From Bacillus sp. FJAT-27245 (lineage in GTDB: Bacteria; Bacillota; Bacilli; Bacillales; Cytobacillaceae), in NCBI RefSeq assembly GCF_001273955.1, contig NZ_LIGI01000001.1, forward strand, positions 1,859,758 through 1,910,425: 50,668 nucleotides of DNA. The letters run 5' to 3'. The notes beneath the pieces were generated by a model. That model had not been told where the DNA came from. It ran no database searches and saw only the letters and a list, made by a program, of their open reading frames with translations. Every line of letters begins with the position of its first letter. Position 1 is the stretch's first letter. Position numbers and translations under genes: made by a program. This document shows, in pieces, positions 34,521-42,962 of the stretch.

Positions 34521-34922
34521 ATGGAAAAGAAAAATGAAATCGGAGCACTTATTTTACGGGTAGTATTAGGGTTTTTATTCTTTTACCATGGGCTTGTTAA
34601 GTTCCAGGGGGGAATTGAAAATACGGTTGGCTGGTTTGATAGTATTGGGTTGCCAGGATTCCTGGCTTATGGAGTCGCATTGCTTGAGGTAATCGGCGGC
34701 ATTGCGTTAATTATTGGGTTCGCGACAAGGATTGTTTCTGTTTTGTTTGCAGTGTTGATGGTCGGTGCAATTTTAAAAGTAAAACTTTCGCTTGGTTTAC
34801 TCGGCAATGGCCAAATGGCTGGCTATGAATTGGATTTAGCATTCATGGCGATGGCTGTCGTTCTGGCTATTACGGATAGCAAGTTATATTCTGTTGGGCA
34901 ACTGATTTTTAAAAAAGATTAA
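34521..34922 (+). CDS. DoxX family membrane protein
   Basis: The protein has 133 residues from ATG at 34521 behind TAGGAGTGG; a GTG at 34512 overlaps the site. Four membrane helices are visible. The start F-F-Y-H-G-L-V-K-F and the G-G-I-A-L-I-I-G-F motif are typical of the DoxX / MhqP / CatD group, which in Bacillus subtilis is induced by catechol and quinones and linked to thiol redox stress. It lies 80 bases after the hydratase gene and is followed by a terminator, so it closes the operon. Confidence 0.85.
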   Translation: MEKKNEIGALILRVVLGFLFFYHGLVKFQGGIENTVGWFDSIGLPGFLAYGVALLEVIGGIALIIGFATRIVSVLFAVLMVGAILKVKLSLGLLGNGQMAGYELDLAFMAMAVVLAITDSKLYSVGQLIFKKD

Positions 34923-34964
34923 GAAAACGTAGCGTGAAAATGATAGAAAGTTAAAGCTATGCAA

Positions 34965-34996
34965 AAAGGGGTCCGTAAAAACGGATCCCTTTCTTC
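34965..34996 (+). terminator. rho-independent terminator after doxX
   Basis: AGGGGTCCGT (34967-34976) pairs with ACGGATCCCT (34981-34990), one wobble, followed by TTCTT. It ends the dioxygenase operon. Confidence 0.7.
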
Positions 34997-35037
34997 GTAT
35001 TAAAGGTAAGGATGAAATTGAATTTAATAGGGCACTT

Positions 35038-35742
35038 CTAAAAACCATCAATTGTGGAGAAGGATTTATTCTTTTTATGAAAAACAATTCCAAGTGCAAC
35101 ATGGGCAACGAGGGTAACCAACCAAAAAACTGGAATGAGAAAGAAGGGGAATGTAAAACCAATAAAGTTAGATACAAAGACTAATAACATAATAGCTGCA
35201 GAAATACTGTACAATACACGGATAAATAAAGGTACAAACTTACGAGCCATTATGATAAAAAGAAAAATTCCCAATCCCCACAGCAAATTAGCTGTATCGA
35301 TTCTTGATTCTACTATTTGGAATACTGTCATTTGAATTTCTTTTAACAATTCCTGTTGTTCGGCTGTAGCATTTCCATACCGTTTTGCCATATCCAGTGC
35401 GGCTGTCCATTGAAGGTTTCCGGCTGACATCGGAATAATAAATCCAATTCCGATTGCCCCCAAAAAGGTGCTTTTAATTGGATGATCATTTTTGAAAAGC
35501 CGTGCAAAGGCAATAAAGAATACTGCGATAGATCCCCACAATAAATTGAGGGCCAAACCCGCCAATCTCAGCCCTATCGGATTTTCTGACGCAGAAATCA
35601 TATAGGCTAATTCAATAGGTGAGTCACCACTGGAACTTAATAAAATACCTATGGATAAAAACAAAAGCAAGACAGGCAGAGGTAATAAAAATATGAACCT
35701 GGAAAGAAAATGAAACCACATTTTTTCTTCGGTAGCTTTCAT
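35038..35742 (-). CDS. DUF4386-like membrane protein
   Basis: The protein has 234 residues with six hydrophobic segments and a short cytosolic tail. The L-N-L-L-W-G motif near residue 66 and the central Q-W-T-A-A-L region resemble DUF4386-type membrane proteins, but I am not sure. No enzyme motif is seen. It is monocistronic, transcribed against the DoxX operon. The function is unknown. Confidence 0.6.
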   Translation of the reverse strand: MKATEEKMWFHFLSRFIFLLPLPVLLLFLSIGILLSSSGDSPIELAYMISASENPIGLRLAGLALNLLWGSIAVFFIAFARLFKNDHPIKSTFLGAIGIGFIIPMSAGNLQWTAALDMAKRYGNATAEQQELLKEIQMTVFQIVESRIDTANLLWGLGIFLFIIMARKFVPLFIRVLYSISAAIMLLVFVSNFIGFTFPFFLIPVFWLVTLVAHVALGIVFHKKNKSFSTIDGF

Positions 35743-35887
35743 TCATAATCACCCCAAAAACACATTGATTCTTTTATCCACATTATGTTTAACGTAGGCA
35801 CATTATGATAAAAGGAAATATTTTAAAATAGTTACATAGCTTCAATTAGCTATATGCTATGCTATTAAAATTTGCATCCACAAAAAA

Positions 35888-35927
35888 AGATGCCGGGCTC
35901 TCTGAAAAGGGACCCGGCATCTTTTTG
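35888..35927. terminator. terminator of the M14 carboxypeptidase gene
   Basis: A 10-bp perfect stem AGATGCCGGG / CCCGGCATCT with T-runs on both strands (CTTTTT on the +, seven T residues on the minus). It ends three bases before the stop codon of the peptidase gene on the minus strand side. The stem core resembles the terminator at 31350. Confidence 0.85.
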
Positions 35928-35929
35928 CT

Positions 35930-38335
35930 TTACTTGATTGATATTTTCACAGAATTGAAGTTGGCTGAATTACTGAGCGGGTTGTAGTTTTTCTCAATAT
36001 TGCCCGCGGCGTCGACTGCAAACCAGTTGATGACAGTCGTTTTGTCAATCTTCAGCTTTTCGGCCGGTTCACGCGTTCCGGCAAGTCGAAGGTGGGCTGA
36101 CTCGAATGTTGGGCGGCTTCCATCAAGCGTGTAGTAGATGGTGGCCGCCTCGCTTGTTTCAAAAGATACCTCAACCGGTCCTGAGAAAGTGCCGTTGCCA
36201 GGTACCGCTTTCGTGGCTGGAGGCTGCTTATCCTTTGATTGGTTGTAGGCGACCTTGATAAGGCCAATCAGTCCGTTCGCGAACTCCATTGCTTCCTCGT
36301 GTCCTTCTTCATAAGGAGGCTGGAATCCAACTGCCCGCCATCTATTGGCAGTGGAATCCCAAAGGTCAGCGCCAACCTCGAAGTTCCATGCATAAATGCC
36401 TTTTTCATACCACAGATAATCCGCGGAGTTCCCGGCGGCGGAGTATAGTACATCCGGAATAGGGCCCGTGCGGCTAGGCAGGATGACTGTTCCGCGGTGG
36501 TCCTGGATATCGTTCAGGATTTCATTGGATGCTGCCCAATAAAATGCCTCCTGGCCTGCGGTTGGGCGTGGCAACGTAACCCTTTTTGGATCGTATGACC
36601 CTGGCGACCACATGAAATACCCGCCGTAGCTGTGAATGTTCATCGCGAATTTAATATTAGGATGTTTGTCTGCGAGCCAGATCAAGTTCCGTGCTTCCGG
36701 CTCTGAATTTTCAGCTGGACCGGCATAGGTTGAGCTTAAGCAATTCGTGCTGGACGCGCCAACGTATCCGTCAAATACGGAACCGACAGAGTGGTTTCGG
36801 TTAAGATCCACTCCCCAGCCGTTACGGTTCGCTGGATCGGATTGTGTTGGCCCGCAGTGGTTCGTCATGTTTTTACGCTGCATATTGTAGTCATAGAAGC
36901 TGTAGGTTGCGCCATCAGGGTTAACCGACGGGATCAGGAAAATATCCAGGTTGTTCACCAGCTGCTTTGTTTCCCCGTCATGGGCATAGTTCCTCAATAA
37001 CCGTTCTGCTGTTTCAATGGTCACGAGCGGAGTAACCCATTCACGGGCATGCTCCTGCGCGTAGCCAAGGACGCCAGGCTTGGAACCATCGCGGTGCTTG
37101 CCGATGCGAATCGCTTTTACGGTTTGTGGCTCGCGGGAGATATGACCCGGAGCGTTCAGGTTATCGGTTAGTTTTGCCGATCCCGCTGCTACAATCCCGG
37201 TGCCCGCATTGCCACGGTAGGTGGTTGCGGTTATGAGGCTGGCAGCTTTCGAATTTAGGGCCGAAACGACCTGGCTTGCTGTGCTTGTCATTTTACCGGA
37301 AGCATCCGTTGCCAAATCGACGGTGACCTTGTTGCCATCAACATTCACAGACAAAGGCTGGCTTGCTTTACCCGGATTTTTAAACTCAACAGTAATATCA
37401 TTTCCGCCATCATGGCCCCATGCTTTTGAAGAAACAACAACAGCTGAAGTAGTAGTTGCTCCAATTGTTGCCTGGGCTAGGCGACGGTAGCCGTTGGTTT
37501 TGTTAGGCATATCAATAATCTCCACTAAGTCCGGAAATTCCCTGGCGAGCTGCTCAGCCCTTTGATACAGTTCATATGGGTCCATATAATGGTCAACGAA
37601 TTCTTTTACATAATGTTTTTTCGGGCTGCCTTTTTTGTCCTGGCCGAGCCATTCTGTGACAGAGGTTGTCGCTGAACCGCCAAGATTGCTTGTGATTGTC
37701 ACGCTTTCAGGGACAGCGGTTACTGGAATCTCGAACCAATGGTACATGTATTCCCCGTAGTCGACGAACCGGCTTAAGGATGCGGTTTTTTCTACCCCGT
37801 TTTCAACCCACTTTGCAGTTAGGGCAGTGCTCGCGCTGGTTCCGGCGCTTGTTTTTGCCTCAACATACAAGAAGGTCGCTGACTGGTTGGTGTAGTGGTT
37901 TGCCCGGAGTACTTTAATCGTGTCTTCCGCTGCCGCAATCGCAGACTGCTGCTGTACCGCAGCATTTCTTTCCGCGGTCCGTTCGTTCCACTGGCCTTCC
38001 GTGATCAGCGTTTCTTTTACTATGATTCCATGCTTCTTCAATTCTTCAATTTCTGAAGGTGTCACAACAACATCAACTTCCAATTCTTCACCGTGCTGAT
38101 GAACCCTGTGGGTGAGGTCAATTCCCATTTCAAGCAGCTTATCTAGAGCCTTTTTATTCGGCACCTGAAGCTGGACGATGGAAATCGGCTCATCCTGCAC
38201 AATCGCTTCAGCCTCTAGCTGCTGGGCACCCGTTACTGCGGGAATGCCAAGCCCGGGGTAAAGGGTGGTGAAACTCAATGCGCTGATGGTTGTTGCCATG
38301 ATGAGGCCTTGCATGACGCTCTTTCTTTTCTTCAT
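35930..38335 (-). CDS. secreted M14 zinc carboxypeptidase with C-terminal accessory domain
   Basis: The protein has 801 residues from ATG at 38335 behind AGGAGGTG. A basic N-terminus and hydrophobic stretch to about residue 36 form a secretion signal. Then come a propeptide-like region to about 235 and the M14 carboxypeptidase domain (about 245-690). Zinc ligands are H429 and E432 (E-H-A-R-E-W) and H568 (N-I-H-S-Y); the catalytic glutamate is E653 (N-F-E-V-G). Between R-R-L-A-Q near 285 and V-K-A-I-R near 406 the catalytic domain is interrupted by about 105 residues. The last 85 residues (Y-Y-T-L-D-G-S-R-P) form a chitobiase/hexosaminidase C-terminal-like domain. It degrades extracellular peptides. 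It is monocistronic. Confidence 0.88.
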   Translation of the reverse strand: MKKRKSVMQGLIMATTISALSFTTLYPGLGIPAVTGAQQLEAEAIVQDEPISIVQLQVPNKKALDKLLEMGIDLTHRVHQHGEELEVDVVVTPSEIEELKKHGIIVKETLITEGQWNERTAERNAAVQQQSAIAAAEDTIKVLRANHYTNQSATFLYVEAKTSAGTSASTALTAKWVENGVEKTASLSRFVDYGEYMYHWFEIPVTAVPESVTITSNLGGSATTSVTEWLGQDKKGSPKKHYVKEFVDHYMDPYELYQRAEQLAREFPDLVEIIDMPNKTNGYRRLAQATIGATTTSAVVVSSKAWGHDGGNDITVEFKNPGKASQPLSVNVDGNKVTVDLATDASGKMTSTASQVVSALNSKAASLITATTYRGNAGTGIVAAGSAKLTDNLNAPGHISREPQTVKAIRIGKHRDGSKPGVLGYAQEHAREWVTPLVTIETAERLLRNYAHDGETKQLVNNLDIFLIPSVNPDGATYSFYDYNMQRKNMTNHCGPTQSDPANRNGWGVDLNRNHSVGSVFDGYVGASSTNCLSSTYAGPAENSEPEARNLIWLADKHPNIKFAMNIHSYGGYFMWSPGSYDPKRVTLPRPTAGQEAFYWAASNEILNDIQDHRGTVILPSRTGPIPDVLYSAAGNSADYLWYEKGIYAWNFEVGADLWDSTANRWRAVGFQPPYEEGHEEAMEFANGLIGLIKVAYNQSKDKQPPATKAVPGNGTFSGPVEVSFETSEAATIYYTLDGSRPTFESAHLRLAGTREPAEKLKIDKTTVINWFAVDAAGNIEKNYNPLSNSANFNSVKISIK

Positions 38336-38644
38336 CCTACACACCTCCTATGTAGTTCCACTTTTGTGGACATCCATATTATAGTTTAACTATTCAGAAA
38401 ATAATGTAGGAATAAAGTCAGAATTTTTAAACAAAAATGGATTGTTTTGAAAAAGAATAAAGATTTAAAAAAGCGCATTGCTATATCCGAATGCGAGTTT
38501 AGCACCAAAGGAGGTAAATCCAGAGGTTACCTCTTATGTATTTTGATTCTTAGGTTTCTGTAAAAATAGGAATAAATGTCAAAATTACATTAGGTTTATA
38601 CTGAGTCTTTCTACCTAAAAGACAAGTTGGGAAAATAAAAAAAT

Positions 38645-38662
38645 CGAAGACCACATGCTTCG
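38645..38662 (-). terminator. terminator after a broken small membrane gene
   Basis: CGAAG / CTTCG hairpin on the minus strand followed by ATTTTTTTATTTT. It lies just past the stop of the pseudogene at 38666. The rest of the 38336-38644 stretch holds only an inverted repeat (GAGGTAA / TTACCTC near 38512-38534) and the promoter region of the peptidase gene. Confidence 0.6.
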
Positions 38663-38665
38663 CTC

Positions 38666-38856
38666 TTATTTAATTTGTTTTATCTTATTGGCAAGCAAAA
38701 AAACGAGAAAAACAACGATCATGCCAACCACAAAATCCAGGCCAAAGAAAGAGAAAAGTTTTAATGCTGAATGGCTTGATATCTGGGGGGAATTATCAGG
38801 CCAAAAAGAGCCTGATATGAAAAGAAAGTAAATTGAGAAGGGCTGTACTCAAACAA
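38666..38856 (-). pseudogene. frameshifted small two-helix membrane protein gene
   Basis: A Shine-Dalgarno (AAAGGGATGA, 38873-38864) and TTG start at 38856 lead into L-F-E-Y-S-P. The frame then breaks at a run of three C (38840-38842 on the + strand as GGG). With one more C the reading continues as F-S-I-Y-F-L-F-I-S-G-S-F-W-P, then a second hydrophobic run G-M-I-V-V-F-L-V-F-L-L-A-N-K, to a stop at 38666. The mended product would have 63 residues and two membrane segments, and a terminator follows. It is either a real single-base deletion or a sequence error in a homopolymer. The family is unknown. Confidence 0.5.
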
Positions 38857-39124
38857 TATGGGCTCATCCCTTTTTAATGCACTGAGAATCACTCGATATA
38901 ATATGTCATTAAAAACAACAAATTTCTAAATGTTCAAAATGGACAAAATATTCATAGGTTTATTTTTCCAACTGCTATATAATACCTATGAAGGGGGATC
39001 CTAGTAATAGATAATAAGTGGAATTTGATAAGATAGTTTTAAAAGTAAAAGAATATATCGAATTCGAAAATTAGTTCCAAATTAGGATGAAGACGATTAA
39101 AAAACAGTGTAAACGGGTGATTTT

Positions 39125-39760
39125 TTGAGAATCGAAAGAAATGCAATTATCATTGTTTCTATCTTGTTTTCTTTATTGTTGGTAGCGAACGGGCTATTTC
39201 AACTATTTGCTCCAACCGCTGAAAATTCAATCATTAATCATCATGAGAACCCTTCTTTTTTCCAATGGTGGCATTTTATTTTAATTCCATCAGGAATGCT
39301 TGGGATCGCCATCTGTTCTTTTTTTACGAAATTACCAATCTATAAAGATCACTTTATGTTAAAAACTGTTAACATTTTGTCCATTATTGGTTTTGCTGTA
39401 ATGATTGTTGATAATTATAAGCAAATGATTGTAGACCACACGCTTGCCCATGATTTTATAAAATCCAGTCAATACACACAAGAGACTATTCTGATCGCCT
39501 GGGACTCCTTAACCCAGTTAAGCCCGAGCGGGTTATTGAGTATCGCTTTTATGTTTTTATGGGTATTGACAGTATCTTTGTATACGTTTAAGGAGTTTAA
39601 AAAAATATCTGTTTTAGGCATTTTATCAAGTGTATTTGGATTTGGTCTAGTGCTATCAGCGGCCTTTGATATAGATGCCATCAAAATGATCTGTGTAATG
39701 GGATCTTTGCCGCTTATTCCAATTTATTATTTATTATTAGGTTTGAAAGTATTGAAATAG
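39125..39760 (+). CDS. hypothetical multi-pass membrane protein
   Basis: The protein has 211 residues from TTG at 39125 behind GGGTGA. Six hydrophobic segments are visible across the whole length, with a W-W-H-F-I-L segment near residue 48 and few charged residues. No family is recognised. Two small membrane genes with apparent frameshifts lie on either side of it. Confidence 0.6.
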   Translation: MRIERNAIIIVSILFSLLLVANGLFQLFAPTAENSIINHHENPSFFQWWHFILIPSGMLGIAICSFFTKLPIYKDHFMLKTVNILSIIGFAVMIVDNYKQMIVDHTLAHDFIKSSQYTQETILIAWDSLTQLSPSGLLSIAFMFLWVLTVSLYTFKEFKKISVLGILSSVFGFGLVLSAAFDIDAIKMICVMGSLPLIPIYYLLLGLKVLK

Positions 39761-39841
39761 CAAGGCGCAGGTAATGTGTAAAGGACAAAATGGAAGCTGA
39801 TTCTAGATTTGATTTTAAAGTAAATAAAAGAGGCGGACTCA

Positions 39842-40058
39842 ATGTGGTTTTGTTTGGGGCGAGATCTTTATTATAGTGATCTCGTTTTTGGCGTTTGGCT
39901 ATTTATTGGATAAACTTTTTGGGATATATCAAGGATTTTTTCGTTTTGTACTTTTGATGGGTTTCGGATGCTCGAATGGGGCAATTATACTTTCAAGCTC
40001 TTGTTCTCTATTGGAATCGGGAAGTTTATTTTTAGCTTTTTCTGTTTGTGTTTTATAA
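39842..40058 (+). pseudogene. frameshifted small membrane protein gene
   Basis: ATG at 39842 has a good Shine-Dalgarno (AAGAGGCGG), but this frame ends after 24 codons. Dropping one T from the run at 39848-39851 joins it to a long hydrophobic frame: M-W-F-V-W-G-E-I-F-I-I-V-I-S-F-L-A-F-G-Y, then L-L-D-K-L-F-G and a second hydrophobic part, ending at 40058. The mended product would have 71 residues. The G-Y-L-L-D-K-L-F-G turn is a little like AtpI/AtpZ proteins. It is a single-base insertion or a homopolymer reading error. Confidence 0.45.
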
Positions 40059-40122
40059 AGAATCTATCATTTACGAAAAAAGTAAATGTATAAAAGTTTG
40101 TAATGCTTCAAAATAAAAAGAA

Positions 40123-40151
40123 CCAAATCGCTTACAAAGCAATTTGGCCAA
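40123..40151 (-). terminator. rho-independent terminator of sleL
   Basis: On the minus strand CCAAATTGCTT pairs with AAGCGATTTGG (one internal mismatch), followed by TTCTTTTTATTTT. It is about 85 bases past the stop at 40235. Confidence 0.7.
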
Positions 40152-40234
40152 CAAAATCAATTTTTAAAATACTAAACATAATATTTCGATGTGTTAGTTT
40201 ATTTGAACCGGCTACAATGGATCCTTCTGCAAAA

Positions 40235-41650
40235 TTATGTCTTCTTCCGCACCCTGAAATTCCCCCTGAGCACCGGCCAGTTTTGCGGGAGGGGCGGGCC
40301 AAGAACCCAATAGCTGACGCCTCTTAAGCCGTATTGTTTCACGAGATTATATTTTGCCTGCAGGCTACGGGCATCTTCGTACCATACTTCATGCCGCTGG
40401 CCGGTTTCATCCGTATATCTGAAAAACGGGGCCTGGTACGTTTCGTTGTATTGAATGGCCTGGCCGAAACGGGTGGCAAGGCCGACAGCGCTTTTCAAAT
40501 TAACTGTTTTCGCATAGGTGCCTTGTACCCAAGGGATTTTCCAGTCACGGCCATAAAGCGGGACGCCCATCATGATTTTGCCTGGGGGAATGGCGGTAAC
40601 GGCGTAATCGAGCACCTTCCGCACTTCGGTAATCGGGGCGATTGCCCATGGCCTGCCGCCGGACCAGCCCCATTCATAGGTCATCAGCACAACAAAGTCG
40701 ACAATTTGGCCATGCGCAGGGTAATCGTGCGCTTCATAAAGCAAACCTTTCTGGGTGCCGCTTACTTTCGGGGCGAGGGCGGTAGAGAGTGTATAACCCG
40801 CCGGATGGAGACGGGCGGCCGCTTTTCGTAAAAATGCGTTGTAATTCTCCCGGTCTTCGGGATAGACGTATTCAAAATCGATATTTAGCCCTCGGTACCC
40901 TTTTTCCCGCATGCGTGCGATGATGTTTGCCAAAAGGGTATCCTGTACAGCAGGATTTCGTAAAATTGCCGCTGCCCTATCGGAGCTGAATGAGCCGGAA
41001 ACGGTATTTGTAATTGTAAGCAAGGGAGCTGTGTTTGTCGCCTTTGCGCCTTGGAGGACAAGGGTATCCTGCAAATTTGCGAGAGAGCCATCTTCGTTAA
41101 CCCCATAGGAGAAAGGGGCGAGGTAGGTGAACAGATTGCCGTGAGCGGTAACTTCATTCCTGCCCCGTTCGTCCATCCTCGTAACATAGGCGTTCACTTC
41201 TTTGACTGTCTTGGCCACGGCTGGAATTCTCAAAATCTGCCCCGGATGAATCAGCGATGGATTGGCAATGGTATTCGCTTGTGTAATCTGGGTAACCGTT
41301 ACGCCATACCGCTTGGCGATTGCCGAGAGCGTTTCACCGGCGCGGACTGTATGGCGGAAATAGGGGATGAACAGCATTTGTCCAACAAAAATCATGGAAG
41401 GATTGGTGATATTGTTGAAGCTGGCCAAATCCTGCACCGTGACACTGTAGCGGGCTGCAATTTGTGAAAGTGTATCGCCACGCTGGACGACATATTCCTT
41501 ATCCGGATCAGGAATAACGAGCGATTCCCCGACGACAAGAACGTTCGGATTTTCCAATTCATTCACGGTTACAATCTGGCTGACTGCGGTGCGGTATGTT
41601 TGCGCCAGCCTCCAGAGGGAATCCCCCGGTTTTACGACGTAAATCCTCAT
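40235..41650 (-). CDS. sleL: LysM / GH18 spore cortex N-acetylglucosaminidase (SleL/YaaH-like)
   Basis: The protein has 471 residues from ATG at 41650 behind GGAGGTGAG; 37 more codons are open upstream without a site. Three LysM peptidoglycan-binding repeats stand at about 2-47, 51-96 and 98-143, each with a G-D-S-L/G-D-T-L/G-E-T-L start. The rest is a glycoside hydrolase 18 barrel with catalytic D258 and E260 in L-N-I-D-F-E-Y. There is no signal peptide, as for SleL/YaaH, which are placed in the spore by the mother cell. It cleaves N-acetylglucosamine bonds in cortex fragments during germination. Most SleL have two LysM units, so three is slightly unusual. Confidence 0.85.
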   Translation of the reverse strand: MRIYVVKPGDSLWRLAQTYRTAVSQIVTVNELENPNVLVVGESLVIPDPDKEYVVQRGDTLSQIAARYSVTVQDLASFNNITNPSMIFVGQMLFIPYFRHTVRAGETLSAIAKRYGVTVTQITQANTIANPSLIHPGQILRIPAVAKTVKEVNAYVTRMDERGRNEVTAHGNLFTYLAPFSYGVNEDGSLANLQDTLVLQGAKATNTAPLLTITNTVSGSFSSDRAAAILRNPAVQDTLLANIIARMREKGYRGLNIDFEYVYPEDRENYNAFLRKAAARLHPAGYTLSTALAPKVSGTQKGLLYEAHDYPAHGQIVDFVVLMTYEWGWSGGRPWAIAPITEVRKVLDYAVTAIPPGKIMMGVPLYGRDWKIPWVQGTYAKTVNLKSAVGLATRFGQAIQYNETYQAPFFRYTDETGQRHEVWYEDARSLQAKYNLVKQYGLRGVSYWVLGPPLPQNWPVLRGNFRVRKKT

Positions 41651-41829
41651 CGGCTCACCTCCATTTATGTCTTTTCTATAAAGGTATGCAGATGGGGAAG
41701 CTCTTATTGATTTTAAAAGAAAGATGAGGAGCCTTTCCTTTTTTAAAAAAGGAATAATCATTCAATTTTCTAAAAAAGGGTGCTTACCATGAGTCCTGGT
41801 TTATGGATTAAATGCTTGACTTATAAAAA

Positions 41830-41990
41830 AGGGTTCCAAGCTATCAATTCAAAATGTTCTCTGTACGGATGCTTGGCGAGCGTTTTTGACTTATGCAAAA
41901 GAAAAGGAATTGAGCATTATCGCTTTTATGCAAAGTGTAGGGAGCGAGTTAATGGGCAGGTTATTTCAATAATCGGAAGGAAAAAGGTAT
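41830..41990 (+). pseudogene. IS1595-like transposase remnant
   Basis: Two frames give adjoining pieces of one DDE transposase. The first reads I-Q-N-V-L-C-T-D-A-W-R-A-F-L-T-Y-A-K-E-K, with the catalytic-core T-D-A-W-R. The second continues K-G-I-E-H-Y-R-F-Y-A-K-C-R-E-R-V-N-G. A single-base shift near 41902 separates them. Both ends are missing, there are no terminal inverted repeats, and the fragment lies between sleL and the VOC gene. It is a decayed insertion sequence. Confidence 0.6.
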
Positions 41991-42041
41991 GTAGAAAAGG
42001 AACTATTTGATAGACCGGATTAAATAAAGGGAGAGAAGGCT

Positions 42042-42413
42042 TTGAGTAAATCATTTATTGAACAAGTACATTATATTAGAATTCCTGTAAAAGATTTAGA
42101 ACTGTCTGCACAATGGTATAGAGATGTATTAGGGCTCCAGTTACTAAACAATACTGAGGAACGTGCAATTTTAAAAGTAAATGAAGGACCTTTCTTACTT
42201 ATCTTAGTTCCTACCGAAGATGAAACATTTGCACATTTTACAATTGATAATGAACAAGAATTTAGCATTGGCTTTACAAGTCCGGAATTATCTAAATTTC
42301 ATCAACACCTAATTGATCATCAAGTTAAGGTCGAGGAGATAAAAGAAGATAATGGTCATGCCTTTTTCCACTTCTATGACCCAAATGGCAATAAACTTCA
42401 GGTTCACTGGTAA
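42042..42413 (+). CDS. VOC family protein (glyoxalase/dioxygenase superfamily)
   Basis: The protein has 123 residues from TTG at 42042 behind AAAGGGAGAGAAGG. It starts with the typical Y-I-R-I-P-V-K-D-L and W-Y-R-D-V-L-G-L motif of the vicinal oxygen chelate fold and ends with F-Y-D-P-N-G-N-K-L-Q-V. The metal-binding side is suggested by H10, E near residue 47, H near 79 and Q near 120, but the substrate cannot be told. Such proteins act in antibiotic resistance, methylglyoxal removal or ring cleavage. Confidence 0.85.
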   Translation: MSKSFIEQVHYIRIPVKDLELSAQWYRDVLGLQLLNNTEERAILKVNEGPFLLILVPTEDETFAHFTIDNEQEFSIGFTSPELSKFHQHLIDHQVKVEEIKEDNGHAFFHFYDPNGNKLQVHW

Positions 42414-42450
42414 GATTATAATGAATAAATTACGTTATTTCATTAACGGA

Positions 42451-42490
42451 ATATGGGAACGTCAAAATTAGGCGTTCCCATATTTTTTGC
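42451..42490 (+). terminator. rho-independent terminator of the VOC gene
   Basis: An 11-bp perfect stem ATATGGGAACG / CGTTCCCATAT followed by TTTTTTG. Confidence 0.85.
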
Positions 42491-42532
42491 CTGAAAAACA
42501 ACAACATTATTTAACAAGGCCTAAAAGAAAAA

Positions 42533-42566
42533 GCCCTTCATGATTTTAAAAGAAAATCAGAAGGGC
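42533..42566 (-). terminator. rho-independent terminator of the mrp operon
   Basis: On the minus strand GCCCTTCTGATTTT pairs with AAAATCATGAAGGGC (one bulge), followed by TTTTTCTTTT. It lies about 35 bases after the mrpG stop. Confidence 0.8.
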
Positions 42567-42602
42567 CTATATCATATATTTTTTCCGAAAAAATCAATGA
42601 AC

Positions 42603-42962
42603 TCATTTCTCTTCAACCATTTGGACTTCGCGGAATTTGCCTTCGTCCGTCGCCTCGGCCATTTTTACGTTCGTCATATAGGAGGCCCTTGCGATTAAAT
42701 GGGCTGAAACCGGGGCTGTCAGGAACACGAAGAAGATTCCGAGAATCAGCCTGACGCTAAAGTAGCCTTCACTGAAGAGGAAGAATACCAAGGTGCCTAC
42801 GAGTGTGAACAAAACTCCGAGTGTGGAGCTTTTTGATGCGGAGTGGGAGCGTGTGTAAACGTCCGGCAGCCGGATTAATCCGAATGAACTGAGGAAACTG
42901 GCAAGTGCTCCAATTAAGATAAAGAGGCTGGCAATGAGTTCACTAAGGGCGCTTAGATTCAA
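42603..42962 (-). CDS. mrpG: Na+/H+ antiporter subunit MrpG
   Basis: The protein has 119 residues from TTG at 42962, seven bases behind AGGGGTG. Three membrane helices are followed by a charged tail. It shows the PhaG/MnhG hallmark L-P-D-V-Y-T-R-S-H-S-A-S-K-S-S-T-L-G near residue 32-49. MrpG is a small subunit of the seven-part Mrp complex that exports Na+ in exchange for H+ and keeps pH and sodium balance. The start overlaps the end of mrpF. It is the last gene of the operon. Confidence 0.93.
   Translation of the reverse strand: MNLSALSELIASLFILIGALASFLSSFGLIRLPDVYTRSHSASKSSTLGVLFTLVGTLVFFLFSEGYFSVRLILGIFFVFLTAPVSAHLIARASYMTNVKMAEATDEGKFREVQMVEEK

Noticed and set aside
31350-35927. Similar hairpins at 31350 and 35888 as ends of one mobile element
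   Set aside because: Both are ordinary GC-rich terminators with T-runs placed at gene ends; the similarity is limited to the GCCGGG core and there are no matching target repeats.
39112-39121. AAACGGGTGA before the membrane protein gene resembles the repeat core
   Set aside because: It has no flanking arms or spacer; it is better read as the Shine-Dalgarno region of the gene starting at 39125.
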